Shown here: piece by piece, positions 9,116-18,024 of the stretch
How positions within the stretch are numbered: position 1 is the stretch's first letter
Layout: every line of letters begins with the position of its first letter
Assembly (NCBI GenBank): GCA_049840815.1
Contig: JASGJI010000019.1
Location: forward strand, 1 to 64,000
Length of the DNA stretch: 64,000 bases
Direction: 5' to 3'
Source of the DNA: JASGDN01 sp049840815
Lineage (GTDB): Bacteria > Chloroflexota > Chloroflexia > Thermomicrobiales > UBA6265
Made by a program: the position numbers and the translations under genes
Notes under the pieces: generated by a model
Told to the model about the DNA's origin: nothing
The model's input: only the letters and a program-made list of their open reading frames with translations
Database searches by the model: none

Positions 9116-9589
9116 CTACCATCCGAGGCGCTCTCGGACCTGCTCCGCCAGCCGCAGCGAAGCGAGCGTCCACGGCTGGGTGCGTGGGTCGGCGGCGATC
9201 TCCGCGATCGTCATCCAGGCGAGCGCTGCCACTTCCTCCGGATCGCGGATGGTCGCCTCCGGGCTGTCCTCCGCCAGGCAGGCCAGCACGACGATGTCGA
9301 GGCAAGGCGCATCGGTGCCGAACGTGTGGCTCTCCACATAGGCGATCTCCGGCGCGAGGGTCACACCCGTCTCCTCCTCTGCCTCACGGCGGGCGGTCGC
9401 TTCGATCGCGTCCTGCTCGCCGTCGTGCCACTCCAGCTTGCCACCTGGAAAGCCGAGCCAGCCCGCGCCGAATGACTCGCCGCGGCCACGCTCGGTCACG
9501 AGGTATCGACCGTCGCGCAGGATGGCGACTTCCACGTTCACGATCACGAAGATGGCAGGCTGGGGTTGCGTGGTGGTGGTGTCGGTCAT
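9116..9589 (-). CDS. Nudix hydrolase
   Basis: A 157-residue soluble enzyme that hydrolyses a nucleoside diphosphate linked to another moiety. The Nudix box is visible as GGKLEWHDGE then ARREAEEETGV, giving the metal-binding REAEEETG core; the spacing between the first glycine and the RE pair is a few residues longer than the canonical GX5EX7REUXEEXGU. The residues before the box (VEVAILRDGRYLVTERG) form the usual first strands. I start at ATG 9589, which has AGCGAGG upstream; a longer open frame would begin at 9790 but runs through the AT-rich promoter region and has no protein-like character. Confidence 0.85.
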   Translation of the reverse strand: MTDTTTTQPQPAIFVIVNVEVAILRDGRYLVTERGRGESFGAGWLGFPGGKLEWHDGEQDAIEATARREAEEETGVTLAPEIAYVESHTFGTDAPCLDIVVLACLAEDSPEATIRDPEEVAALAWMTIAEIAADPRTQPWTLASLRLAEQVRERLGW

Positions 9590-9783
9590 CGGGCCTCGCT
9601 CGAAATTGGCATTGGGCCGCAGCTGGCCCAGAAGACCTCCACTATCGCAGGTTGGTTGCCGGGACCGCGAGAATCCCGACCGACGGTATTCCGATTCGCT
9701 ATATCGGATATAAGGCGTAATCCGTACTCGATGTATCAGGATTCGGTATTCAATCCATATTGACATTGTCAGAATAGGCAGTA

Positions 9784-9812
9784 TTGACATGGTGCCTTAC
9801 ATTGCGTATTAT
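9784..9812 (+). promoter_or_regulatory. near-consensus sigma-70-type promoter
   Basis: TTGACA at 9784-9789, a 17-bp spacer and TATTAT at 9807-9812. This is the best housekeeping promoter match I found on the plus strand. It lies in an unusually AT-rich patch (about 9660-9815) and should start transcription near 9819, giving a leader of about 58 nt before the ATG at 9877. A second TTGACA at 9760-9765 has no matching -10. The region 9590-9876 also has to carry the divergent Nudix promoter. Confidence 0.7.
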
Positions 9813-9876
9813 GAGTGCAGTTCCGGTGGTGATCCACCGGCTGATCGTGCCAGCGCATCAACGAAAGGAACATCCC

Positions 9877-10092
9877 ATGCTGCGAGTCCATGAAGGTCAG
9901 TGCGGTCTTTGCACCCACTTTGGCGAGCACAGCAGCGATACCCCGCAGCTGATCCAGATCCGCCTCAAGCACGAGGCTCCGGACACCCTTGTCGAGAAGT
10001 GCGGCCTCCCGGCCAACGCCACGCTCGACCTCAAGGTGACCCCGATCTCCGGGTGCGCCGGCTTCGAGCCCGCCCCCGAGCCGCAGGCGTAG
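9877..10092 (+). CDS. small four-cysteine protein, probable metal-binding hypothetical
   Basis: A 71-residue soluble protein starting at ATG 9877 behind GAAAGGA. It has a CGLC pair at residues 9-12 followed by H14 and H18, then Cys42 and Cys60, and ends in a short proline/glutamate tail. Two separated cysteine pairs in so small a protein suggest a zinc or other metal site. I recall similar small conserved proteins of unknown function with the MLRVHEG-CGLC-HFGEH start in Planctomycetes and Chloroflexota, from memory only. It is a single-gene unit bracketed by a near-consensus promoter (9784-9812) and a strong hairpin (10144-10178), which implies high, independent expression. Confidence 0.8.
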   Translation: MLRVHEGQCGLCTHFGEHSSDTPQLIQIRLKHEAPDTLVEKCGLPANATLDLKVTPISGCAGFEPAPEPQA

Positions 10093-10143
10093 GTTCCTCG
10101 CCTGCTTCCCCGGCCCATTCAGGCCTCGGTCGCACGATGGGTT

Positions 10144-10178
10144 GCGCCCGGATCGTCCCCAGCGGACGATCCGGGCGC
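10144..10178 (+). terminator. strong hairpin terminator after the small Cys protein
   Basis: A perfect 15-bp GC-rich stem (10144-10158 with 10164-10178) closes a 5-nt loop, 52 bp after the stop of the small Cys-protein gene. It is followed by a weakly T-rich ATTGCGTTGT and lies before the next ribosome binding site. Confidence 0.75.
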
Positions 10179-10263
10179 ATTGCGTTGTCCGGCCTTGTAT
10201 GCAGAATGTGCGCACACAGCAGCCAGATCCCCACGCACAGGGGGACCAGACGGGGAGCGCATC

Positions 10264-11391
10264 ATGGGCGAGGGCATGGGGATGGACGCGGGCACGCGAG
10301 CGGATCTCCGCGTGCGGGTAGGGGTCATCGGGCTTGGCGAGGTCGCCCAGACCATCCACCTGCCGATCCTCGAGCAATTGCGGGAGCAGTACCAGCTTGT
10401 CGCGATCTGCGATGTATCGCCATCGCTCCTTACTTTCATCGGCGATCGCTACAGCATCCCTTCGGATGCGCGGCATGCCGATATGCGGGATCTGGTGGTG
10501 CGGGACGACCTCGATGTTGTCTTCGTGCTCAACAGCGACGAGTACCACGCCGAATGCGCCATTGCAGCGTTACGGGCCGGCAAGCACGTCCTGATCGAGA
10601 AGCCGATGTGCCTCACCGAACGCGAGGCGCAGGCGGTGATCGCCGCGCGGGACGCCTCCGGCAAGCAGGCGATGGTCGGCTACATGCGCCGCTTCGCCCC
10701 CGCCTTTGAGCAAGCCGTCGATGCCGTCGCCGCGCTCGACCGGACGGAGATCGCCTACGTCCGCGTCCGCGACATCATCGGTGCCAATCGCCTCTTCATC
10801 GAGCAATCCACCAACGTCTTCTACCCGACCGACATTCCGGACGATCTTCGTGCCGACCGCACCGCGCGGGCGACGGCCGTCGCGGCAGAGATCTTCGGCG
10901 ACGCGGCGGACGACCGTGCTGGTACCTGGCGGTTGCTCTGCGGGCTCAGCAGTCACGACCTCTCCGCCATGCGGGAGCTGATCGGGATGCCAGCCCGCGT
11001 GCTCTCTGCCGCACGGACCCCCGGAACGAGCTTCCTGCACGTCGTCTTCCAGTACGACGATCCCTCATTCCTCGCCGTGCTGGAGACGGGATCGGGCCTT
11101 GCGCTGCCCCGTTTCGATGCCCACTTGGAGGTCTACACCACTCATACCACCGTTCGTGTGGACTACGACTCCGGCTACATCCGCCATCTGCCGACCACAC
11201 TCACCATCGCGACAACGGACGGCATCTCGCTCGATGAGCGTGTCGTGCGTCCGACCTACGCCGATCCGTATACGTGTGAGCTCCTTGCCTTCCATGAGGT
11301 CGTTAAGACAGGCGTCGTGCCGAAGACACCGCCGGAGGATTTCCTGCACGATCTCGCGATGTTCCGCATGATCGTCGATGCGCTGGCGTGA
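10264..11391 (+). CDS. Gfo/Idh/MocA family oxidoreductase
   Basis: A 375-residue NAD(P)-dependent dehydrogenase-like protein. The N-terminal Rossmann domain begins with VRVGVIGLGEVAQ (GxGxxA type), followed by the DLDVVFVLNSDEYHAECA strand-helix and the family EKPMCLT motif that carries the catalytic-site lysine. The C-terminal alpha/beta domain ends in ...FLHDLAMFRMIVDAL. Members oxidise or reduce sugars, inositols and related polyols; the substrate here cannot be told. ATG 10264 is chosen because GGGGA lies upstream and the Rossmann motif starts about 20 residues later. It is a distant relative of the dehydrogenase at 41761-42867. Confidence 0.85.
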   Translation: MGEGMGMDAGTRADLRVRVGVIGLGEVAQTIHLPILEQLREQYQLVAICDVSPSLLTFIGDRYSIPSDARHADMRDLVVRDDLDVVFVLNSDEYHAECAIAALRAGKHVLIEKPMCLTEREAQAVIAARDASGKQAMVGYMRRFAPAFEQAVDAVAALDRTEIAYVRVRDIIGANRLFIEQSTNVFYPTDIPDDLRADRTARATAVAAEIFGDAADDRAGTWRLLCGLSSHDLSAMRELIGMPARVLSAARTPGTSFLHVVFQYDDPSFLAVLETGSGLALPRFDAHLEVYTTHTTVRVDYDSGYIRHLPTTLTIATTDGISLDERVVRPTYADPYTCELLAFHEVVKTGVVPKTPPEDFLHDLAMFRMIVDALA

Positions 11392-11502
11392 TTCGGCACG
11401 GCGATTCGAGCCGGTACACCCTTGGTGCCGATGCCTCCGGAGCGGTATCGTTCGCGGGGAACCACCGCGTGCCGCTCGCTTCGTACAAGGATGTCCTGGT
11501 CG

Positions 11503-12675
11503 ATGCCCGTTCTTATGGCGCTTGTCTGTCCGGTCTGTGGCGCGCCGCTGTCGCAGGGCGATACCCTTTGTGCCTTCTGCGGTTCTGCCATCTTCATCAA
11601 GGCGGACGCGCCACAACTGAACCTTCGGAACTTGAATCAGACGGTGATTCAGGAACACATCGGCGACTTCCGGACGCGCATCCGTTCCGATCGGTACGAT
11701 GTGGAGGCGCATTACGGGCTGGGCATGGCCTACTACAGCCTTGGGCTGGGTGACGAGGCGATCGAGGAGCTGACACACGCCGCGAAGTTGATGCCGGAGA
11801 ACGCGGACATCCAGACGCAGCTGGCCGTGGTGCTGCATCGGTCGGTGCTGTCGGGGAACGCCGCCGCCGAGAAGCCGATGCGGGAGCGTCTCGCCAAGGC
11901 ACTCACGCTCGATCCGACGAACTTCGAGGCGAACCTGCTCCGTGCCGACATCATGCAGCGCCGGGGCGACTACGCCGGGGCGCTGGGGACGATCCGACCG
12001 GTGGTTTCGGGTGATCCCGCGCGTGGGAATGCGAAGCGGGCAGAGATCCTCGTCCTGCTCGGGCGGCAGGCGCTGCGTGATGATGACACGGCTGGGTTCA
12101 CGCAGATCGTTGCCGAACTTCGCCAGATTGACCAGGATGCGGCTGCTCGCGACTTGCTTCTCCTCTCGCTCCAGGCCCATCGTGATGACCTTGGTCCGGC
12201 GGTCATCATCGCACCGGGCGGTGGCAGCGCCACGATGGCGAAGGACTTCGGCGACCGGGCTGCCTCCATCGGCAAGACGATCTTCATGGCGCTGGGGACG
12301 CTCGGAATCGGCTTCTTCATCCTGATGATCGCGGCGGTGGCGCTGCCGAAGGACAGCCAGGACTCGATGACGGGAACCTCGACCGCGATCTTCGGCGTCG
12401 TCTTCCTGCTCTGGCTCGCCAGCCCCTTCGTTGCGGGGTGGTGGTATCGTCGCCGCATTCGTACCCATGCGCCGAAATGGGATACCCGTCTCGGGACACG
12501 CATTCCACGGGATGATGTCCTCGCGGGGCGGGCCAGTACCGATGACCTGATTGCCGCGGAGCGTCTCGCACGGGTGGACTCCGTGCCACAACGCCCTGGT
12601 ACGGGGGATGGCGTGAGTGGATCGAAGGACGTTGTCGGGCACTCAGCCGGGACGTGGTTCGATAGCAACGCGTAG
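11503..12675 (+). CDS. zinc-ribbon / TPR / membrane protein of unknown function
   Basis: A protein of about 390 residues. It opens with a zinc ribbon (CPVCG then CAFCG, about 14 residues apart), continues with tetratricopeptide-like helical repeats (YDVEAHYGLGMAYYSLGLGDEAIEEL and FEANLLRADIMQRRGDYAGAL are the clearest), and carries two hydrophobic helices near residues 260-320 before a basic cytoplasmic tail. Such proteins usually scaffold complexes at the inner face of the membrane; no catalytic residues are visible. The start is uncertain: in-frame ATGs at 11491, 11503 and 11515 all precede the zinc ribbon, and AAGG at about 11487-11490 best fits 11503. Confidence 0.65.
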   Translation: MPVLMALVCPVCGAPLSQGDTLCAFCGSAIFIKADAPQLNLRNLNQTVIQEHIGDFRTRIRSDRYDVEAHYGLGMAYYSLGLGDEAIEELTHAAKLMPENADIQTQLAVVLHRSVLSGNAAAEKPMRERLAKALTLDPTNFEANLLRADIMQRRGDYAGALGTIRPVVSGDPARGNAKRAEILVLLGRQALRDDDTAGFTQIVAELRQIDQDAAARDLLLLSLQAHRDDLGPAVIIAPGGGSATMAKDFGDRAASIGKTIFMALGTLGIGFFILMIAAVALPKDSQDSMTGTSTAIFGVVFLLWLASPFVAGWWYRRRIRTHAPKWDTRLGTRIPRDDVLAGRASTDDLIAAERLARVDSVPQRPGTGDGVSGSKDVVGHSAGTWFDSNA

Positions 12676-12801
12676 CGCGCAACGCGAAAGGCGGCTGGGC
12701 AAACGACCCCCGCAGGCTGAGGGCTGTCGCTTCGAACTTGGCGCTAGAATCGCTTTGATGCGGGGCAACGTGCGCCGCGATCCCCAGGAGACGCCCGCCT
12801 G

Positions 12802-14964
12802 ATGACGCCACGACCACCCGATCATCGCTTCACTACATGGCTCCGCGCCGGCATGAATGCCTTCGGCGTCACCGTTCGCCACGTCGTGATCTGGGTGGTG
12901 GAAGCGCTCGTCCTCATGTGGATGGCCGAGCGGTTCCCCGGCGCCTACGCCGATACCTTCCTCGATGCCTTCGTCGTCGTCCTCGTCCTCGCGACCACCA
13001 ACGTCCTGCTCACGCCCCTTCTGCTGCGCTTCGCCACCCGTTTCCCCGCATGGGTCTTCCCGATCCTTACGTTTGCCCTGAATGGCGTCGTACTCTATCT
13101 GCTCGATGGCGTCATTCCCGGATGGAACATGGAGTACATTTGGTGGGCGGCGATCTTCGCGCTTGTGCTCACCATCGTGTCCACCTTGCTCGGCAGTACG
13201 CTCGCGCTCAATGACGAGGGTGCGTGGCGACGGTTCGCGCTCGGCCCGATGCGGGCCCGTTACGCTGCGCAGGGCAAGCGGGCCGACACGACGCCCGGCT
13301 TCATCTTCCTGGAGATCGATGGCCTGGCCGGGGCCGTGCTGGAATACGCCATCGAGCGCAAGTACGTCCCGAACATGGCCGCCTGGATCGCGGACGGCTC
13401 TCATGTCCTGCGGACATGGGAATGCGATCTCTCCTCCCAGACTTCGGCCAGCCAGGCCGGCATCCTGCTCGGGAACAACGAGAACATCCCGGCCTTCCGC
13501 TGGTACGACCGCACACGGGGTCGCGTTGTCGTCTCGAATCACTTTCGCGACACCGCCATGCTGGAAGAACGACAGTCCATCCGCGACGGCCTCCTGATCG
13601 CACATGGTGCCAGCCGCGGCAACATGTTCTCCGGCGATGCCGCAGACAGCCTGCTCACCTACTCCCGCATCCGCGCCGAGCAGGGCGATAGCATTGCCTA
13701 CTGGCTCTTCTATACGAACGCGTACAATCTCGCCCGCACGCTGGCGCTCTTCCTGACCGACATCGGCAAGGAGATCGTTGCCCGCCTCTGGCAACGTATG
13801 CGAAACGAACTCCCGCGCGTGCACCGGGGTGGGGTCTATCCCATCGCCCGGGCCGGCTGCACCAGCTTCCTGCGCGAGTTTTCCACCTTCACCGTCGCTG
13901 GCGACATGATGCGGGGCGTGCCGTCCGTCTACACCATGTATCTCGCCTACGATGAGGTTGCCCACCACTCCGGAATCATGCGCGGCGACACGATGCGCGT
14001 CCTCCGGGAGGTGGATCGCGACATTGGGCGGCTCGCGCGATTGGCGAAGGAAGTCGATCGCCCCTATCACCTCGTCGTGCTTTCGGATCATGGGCAGGTG
14101 CAGGGCGAGACCTTTCTCCAGCGCTATGGCGAATCGCTGGAACAGGTGGTGGAGGGCGCCCTCGTTCGTGATCCCAGCCCGATCGCACCGGGGCTGGTGA
14201 TGGGGGGGCAGACCGTCGATGAGGGGTGGGATTCCATCGGCGCTCTCCTGACCGAGGTGCTGGCGCGGGATAGCAAGGCCGCGCCGGTTGTACGCCGGGT
14301 CTTCCGGAAGCAGCTCACGGATGGGGCGGTCGACCTCGGAGATCCCCAGCGCGATCTGCCGATGGAACGGGAGCCGGAGTCTGCCGGAGTGGCGCCGCCT
14401 CAGGTCGTCGTGCTGGCGTCCGGCTGCCTCGGACTCATCACGTTCACCGAGAGCGATCGCCCGCTCTCACTGGAAGCGATTGAGGCGCGGACGACCACGT
14501 TGGTCCCCACCCTGATCAGGCACCCCGGCGTCGGCTTCGTGGCGGTCGTCACCGAGGCGAACGGCCCGGTGGCGCTCGGCAAGGCCGGATTCCACGTCCT
14601 TGCCGATGGTCGTGTGGAGGGAGAAGACCCCCTGGCCGGATACGGGCCGAATGCCGCGCGGCACCTGCGCCGTGCCCTCGCCTTCACCGATGCGCCGGAT
14701 ATCTACGTCCATGCCGTCATCGACCATGAACGCGGCGAGATTCCCGCCTTCGAGGAACTGGTGGGCTCGCATGGCGGCATGGGTGGCAGTCAGGAGCACC
14801 CGTTCATCCTGGTTCCGACCTCGCTCGACCCCGGAGCGGAGATGGTTGTCGGTGCGGAGGCACTGCACCGGCTCTTCAAGACGTGGATTGCCGATGCCCA
14901 GGGCGTCCCCGGCCCCATCGCGCGCCAGACCGAGCAGGAGCAGGCCGATGCGTCCGCTGCATGA
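12802..14964 (+). CDS. holin-like 4-TM domain fused to alkaline-phosphatase-superfamily phosphodiesterase
   Basis: A 720-residue protein. Residues 20-135 contain four transmembrane helices of the phage-holin-4 superfamily type (TTNVLLTPLLLRF, LLDGVIPGWN). Residues 165-690 form an alkaline phosphatase/nucleotide pyrophosphatase-like domain: metal ligand Asp173 in FLEIDGLAG, probable nucleophile Thr214 in SSQTSASQ, and the later YDEVAHHSG and VLSDHGQVQG metal-binding motifs. The enzyme domain presumably sits at the membrane and hydrolyses a phosphodiester or phospholipid head group. I know a similar holin-phosphodiesterase architecture from Actinobacteria. ATG 12802 follows GGAGACGCCC; a TAGAAT -10-like box is at 12745-12750. 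Its 3' end overlaps the next gene. Confidence 0.8.
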   Translation: MTPRPPDHRFTTWLRAGMNAFGVTVRHVVIWVVEALVLMWMAERFPGAYADTFLDAFVVVLVLATTNVLLTPLLLRFATRFPAWVFPILTFALNGVVLYLLDGVIPGWNMEYIWWAAIFALVLTIVSTLLGSTLALNDEGAWRRFALGPMRARYAAQGKRADTTPGFIFLEIDGLAGAVLEYAIERKYVPNMAAWIADGSHVLRTWECDLSSQTSASQAGILLGNNENIPAFRWYDRTRGRVVVSNHFRDTAMLEERQSIRDGLLIAHGASRGNMFSGDAADSLLTYSRIRAEQGDSIAYWLFYTNAYNLARTLALFLTDIGKEIVARLWQRMRNELPRVHRGGVYPIARAGCTSFLREFSTFTVAGDMMRGVPSVYTMYLAYDEVAHHSGIMRGDTMRVLREVDRDIGRLARLAKEVDRPYHLVVLSDHGQVQGETFLQRYGESLEQVVEGALVRDPSPIAPGLVMGGQTVDEGWDSIGALLTEVLARDSKAAPVVRRVFRKQLTDGAVDLGDPQRDLPMEREPESAGVAPPQVVVLASGCLGLITFTESDRPLSLEAIEARTTTLVPTLIRHPGVGFVAVVTEANGPVALGKAGFHVLADGRVEGEDPLAGYGPNAARHLRRALAFTDAPDIYVHAVIDHERGEIPAFEELVGSHGGMGGSQEHPFILVPTSLDPGAEMVVGAEALHRLFKTWIADAQGVPGPIARQTEQEQADASAA

Positions 14965-15718
14965 CACTTCCCCTCCCACCCCGGGGTCGCTGGTCGTGTT
15001 CAATGCCAATGTCGGGAATGGGTTCGCGCCGGACGCCGCGCTGATCGGGGCGATCGGTGCCGCCAATGCCGATCTGGTCGCTCTGGAGGAATTGAATGCC
15101 GTTCAGGCCGAGGTCATCGGGGCAGCACTGCGAGATCGCTATCCCCATCAGGCGACCTTCGGGGATAGCTACGAGGGCAAGGGCCTCTTCTCGCGCTGGC
15201 CGCTTGCCGATGCTCACCAGCTGCACCTGATCGAGGGACGTCCCGATATTCGCGCGACGTTCACGTTCGCCATGCGGGAGGTCACGGTGATCCTCGCCCA
15301 TCCGCGGCCGCCGAAGGTGCGGCGCGAAGGGATTGTCTTCGACCGGCGGTCGGTGCGGCAGGTGCTGGGGTTGGGGGCGCTCGCGCTCGAATCGGCTCCG
15401 GCGATCATGGTGGGCGACTTCAATATGTCACCTCGCCACCCGATCTACCGCCGCTTTGTGCGCGCCGGCCTGGTCGACACTGCCGCCGCGCAGGGAGACG
15501 ACGCGGGAATGGCGACCTTCCCCATCCGGTTCGGGGATGCATGGCAGCGCGGAATGCCGGTGCGCCGTCTTCGCGTGCCACCGATGATGCGGTTCGACTA
15601 CATCTGGCACACGCCGGAGTTCGTTACCGAAGCCGCATGGATTGGCCCGGACACCGGTTCCGATCATTTGCCGGTGATGGCGCGGCTACGGCTGCTGCCG
15701 GATGGCCGGGAGGGCTGA
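14948..15718 (+). CDS. endonuclease/exonuclease/phosphatase (EEP) family hydrolase
   Basis: A 256-residue protein with the EEP (DNase I-like) landmarks: an early NANVG, the metal-binding glutamate in DLVALEELN, the VGDFNMSPRH motif with catalytic Asp and Asn, FDYIWHTPEF, and the terminal GSDHLPVMARL with the Asp-His pair. No signal peptide is evident. ATG 14948 lies inside the phosphodiesterase gene and overlaps it by 17 bp, so translation is likely coupled. An upstream in-frame extension is only a shadow of that gene. The two overlapping genes both encode predicted phosphoester hydrolases and probably act in one process. Confidence 0.8.
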   Translation: MRPLHDTSPPTPGSLVVFNANVGNGFAPDAALIGAIGAANADLVALEELNAVQAEVIGAALRDRYPHQATFGDSYEGKGLFSRWPLADAHQLHLIEGRPDIRATFTFAMREVTVILAHPRPPKVRREGIVFDRRSVRQVLGLGALALESAPAIMVGDFNMSPRHPIYRRFVRAGLVDTAAAQGDDAGMATFPIRFGDAWQRGMPVRRLRVPPMMRFDYIWHTPEFVTEAAWIGPDTGSDHLPVMARLRLLPDGREG

Positions 15719-15737
15719 CGACTGCTCCCCGTTCCGC

Positions 15738-17042
15738 CTACGCCGCCACGCGGTTCCGGTGGTACGCCGCGACCGGATCGACGCGTGGAGCTGCCGCTGT
15801 GTTCGGGGCGATCGGAACGATGGCCACCTCTCCACTCGCCGGATCGTAGGTCAGTGCGGTCTTTCCGGCCAGCGCGAGCGCGTTGGGGTCGAAGGCGTCC
15901 ATCAGGTCGGGCATGGTGTCCGGCACCACCACCGTCTCCGGGTTGCCATCGCTCGTGTAGAGCGTGTAGTTGCCGTTCGTCAGCTCGCCGAACCAGTAAT
16001 CGAGCAGGCCGGGTTCCGTGTTGAAGCGATGGATCGCGAGCGGGGACCACGCCGTGCTGGCCGGCGAGAACATCGGGCCACCGGTGACGTTCATCACGGC
16101 TTCCAGCTGGACATCCTTGCCGTTCCAGGTGAAGCCCTCATAGACCGCCGACCACGCCCACCAATCCACCGTGGGATCGGGGATCGCGCCGTAGGGGAGC
16201 ACCAGCACCCGACTCAGGTTGCCCGGCCCGCTCACGCGCTCGTCGATGAAGTCGATCGTCTGCCCGATTTGCGCCCGCACTGTGTCGGCGTTGGCGTTCG
16301 AGAGGTCCTGATGGCCCCATGTGTGATTGGCGATCTCGTAGCCGTTGTCCGCCAGCCAGGTCAGTTTCTGCTCGCAGTAGTCGATGGTGTTGTACTCGGA
16401 ATCCGTGGAGAAGCAGTTGTAGGGAAGCAGGGCGAACATGGCGGTGTGGCCGAAGTCTGGATGCTCTGCGAAGAACGCCTCCATCACGCCGACAGCCGAT
16501 TCCTCGCTCGGTACAAGCTCACCGTGCGCGTTCTTCGTGAACAGGAACTGGCGAGCGGATGCATCATCGAAAGTCAGGACGACGGGGTGCTTGCCCGGTG
16601 GCGCCGCGATTTGATCGTTGATGAAGTCGCGCACCGATATGACGTAGAAATCATGGTCGTACAGCCACTGAAGGTCATCGCGGAAGCTGTCGATTGTCCT
16701 TGTCCACTCGTCATCGGTCGGACCCAGCACGAAGGCGTGATACATCAGCACCGGAATCACGCCAAGTTCGTTCGGCTGAAGGTTCACGAGTTGTGCGGCG
16801 CTCAACGTCCGGGCGGAGGTTGGCGGGAGCACGCCCGTCACGCCGCCGACACCAGACGCGGTCGGCGTCTCGGCGGCGTGGGTTGGTGGAGTCACGATCG
16901 TTGGTCGCTCGGCGAGGTCCAGCGGGGCGAACCCCTGCTCCTTCCGATCGTCCTGCCCGATGCACCCCACCAGCATCACCAGGGTAAGAAGCGCCGTCGC
17001 TCCCACCCGCAGTGATCGCATGCGCTGTCTGAAAGAAGCCAC
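15738..17042 (-). CDS. lipoprotein polysaccharide deacetylase (NodB homology)
   Basis: A 434-residue secreted protein. The N-terminus is basic, then hydrophobic, ending in a lipobox LVGC (Cys about residue 27), so it should be lipid-anchored outside the membrane. A NodB-type deacetylase domain follows: IPVLMYHAF, the VVLTFDDAS metal/catalytic Asp pair, and the YEIANHTWGHQDL metal-binding histidines. It likely removes acetyl groups from cell-wall or exopolysaccharide N-acetylhexosamines. I choose GTG 17042, which has GAGAGGA six bases upstream; ATG 17021 would shorten the basic region. Confidence 0.85.
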   Translation of the reverse strand: MASFRQRMRSLRVGATALLTLVMLVGCIGQDDRKEQGFAPLDLAERPTIVTPPTHAAETPTASGVGGVTGVLPPTSARTLSAAQLVNLQPNELGVIPVLMYHAFVLGPTDDEWTRTIDSFRDDLQWLYDHDFYVISVRDFINDQIAAPPGKHPVVLTFDDASARQFLFTKNAHGELVPSEESAVGVMEAFFAEHPDFGHTAMFALLPYNCFSTDSEYNTIDYCEQKLTWLADNGYEIANHTWGHQDLSNANADTVRAQIGQTIDFIDERVSGPGNLSRVLVLPYGAIPDPTVDWWAWSAVYEGFTWNGKDVQLEAVMNVTGGPMFSPASTAWSPLAIHRFNTEPGLLDYWFGELTNGNYTLYTSDGNPETVVVPDTMPDLMDAFDPNALALAGKTALTYDPASGEVAIVPIAPNTAAAPRVDPVAAYHRNRVAA

Positions 17043-17114
17043 GATCGATCCTCTCGAATCGGGTTTGGGGCCATGAATCACCACCAAATGGCCCGCGTTT
17101 GAATGTCCCAATCC

Positions 17115-17144
17115 GTGATACTCCGCCGTGTGTCACTGCGTCAA
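17115..17144 (-). promoter_or_regulatory. candidate promoter for the deacetylase gene
   Basis: On the minus strand TTGACG (17139-17144), an 18-bp spacer and TATCAC (17115-17120), 73 bp before the GTG start. It lies in an AT-enriched part of the 337-bp gap 17043-17379, in which I see no convincing gene. Confidence 0.4.
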
Positions 17145-17379
17145 CTGTACGGAATGGTCAATTTCGGAAAAACGCGCACCACTCTCTGCGGATTGTTCGG
17201 TTCCGGTGGAGGGTATTGGCGCAATTCCTGCATGTGGAGGCGACGATTCCTGCGTACGTACGCAATGTGCTGTGCGGCATGCGGAAAGGAGGATGCCGAT
17301 CGTGGCCGCTCGAAGGGAATTCGCCGACGCGGATCGATCCGGCATCGAGGAATATGATGCGTGTCAGGCCGTCATCGGT

Positions 17380-18024
17380 CTACAGCCAGCCCTTGCCCTC
17401 GGCAAGATGGGCTGCCTCGATCCGGTTCTGGGCGTTCAGCTTCTGGATCGCCGCCGAGAGGTGATTGCGCACCGTCCCCTGCGAGAGGAAGAGCGAATCG
17501 GCAATCTCCGCGATCGTGGCTCCGGTTCGCGCTGCCCGCAGCACGTCCCGCTCGCGGTCCGTGAGCGGGCTCGAGCCCTCGCTCAGGGCGGTCAGGGCCA
17601 GGTTCGGATCGACCACCCGCTCGCCGCGCATCGCCCGGCGGATCGCGTTCGCGAGCTCAGTCGCGGGCGCATCTTTCAGCAGGAACCCGACGACCCCGTT
17701 CTCCAACGCCCGCCGCAGGTATCCAGCTCGCCCGAACGTGGTCAGGATCATGACCCGGCAGTCCGGCATCGTTGCATGCAGATCCCCTGCGACGCTGAGG
17801 CCATCCCGGCCCGGCATCTCGATGTCCAGCAGGGCGATGTCCGGTTGCGTCGACTCGGCGGCAGCCATCACCTCGTCGCCGCGCGCAACCTCCGCCACAA
17901 CGTGCAGGTCTGGTTCCAGCGATAGCAGCGCCGCCAGCGCGCCACGGACCATCGCCTGGTCCTCCGCCAGCAGGACGTGGATGGGGGACGGGACTTCGGA
18001 CGAGCGGGAGGAAGGTGGGGTCAT
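17380..18024 (-). CDS. NarL/DesR-type response regulator
   Basis: A 214-residue regulator. The receiver domain has the acidic pocket AEDQ, the phospho-acceptor Asp67 in ALLDIEMPG, the switch Thr in ILTTFG and the conserved Lys in FLLKDAP. A LuxR-type helix-turn-helix follows (LTDRERDVLRAARTGATIAEIADSL...GTVRNHL). It binds DNA as a dimer when phosphorylated. The start overlaps the kinase stop as ATGA (18021-18024), so the two are co-translated. The nearby ABC exporter genes 19751-21593 on the same strand are the most likely regulon. Confidence 0.9.
   Translation of the reverse strand: MTPPSSRSSEVPSPIHVLLAEDQAMVRGALAALLSLEPDLHVVAEVARGDEVMAAAESTQPDIALLDIEMPGRDGLSVAGDLHATMPDCRVMILTTFGRAGYLRRALENGVVGFLLKDAPATELANAIRRAMRGERVVDPNLALTALSEGSSPLTDRERDVLRAARTGATIAEIADSLFLSQGTVRNHLSAAIQKLNAQNRIEAAHLAEGKGWL

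Noticed and set aside
17133..17345. Possible small minus-strand protein between the regulator and deacetylase genes
   Set aside because: No ribosome binding site, no conserved features, and it covers the candidate deacetylase promoter.
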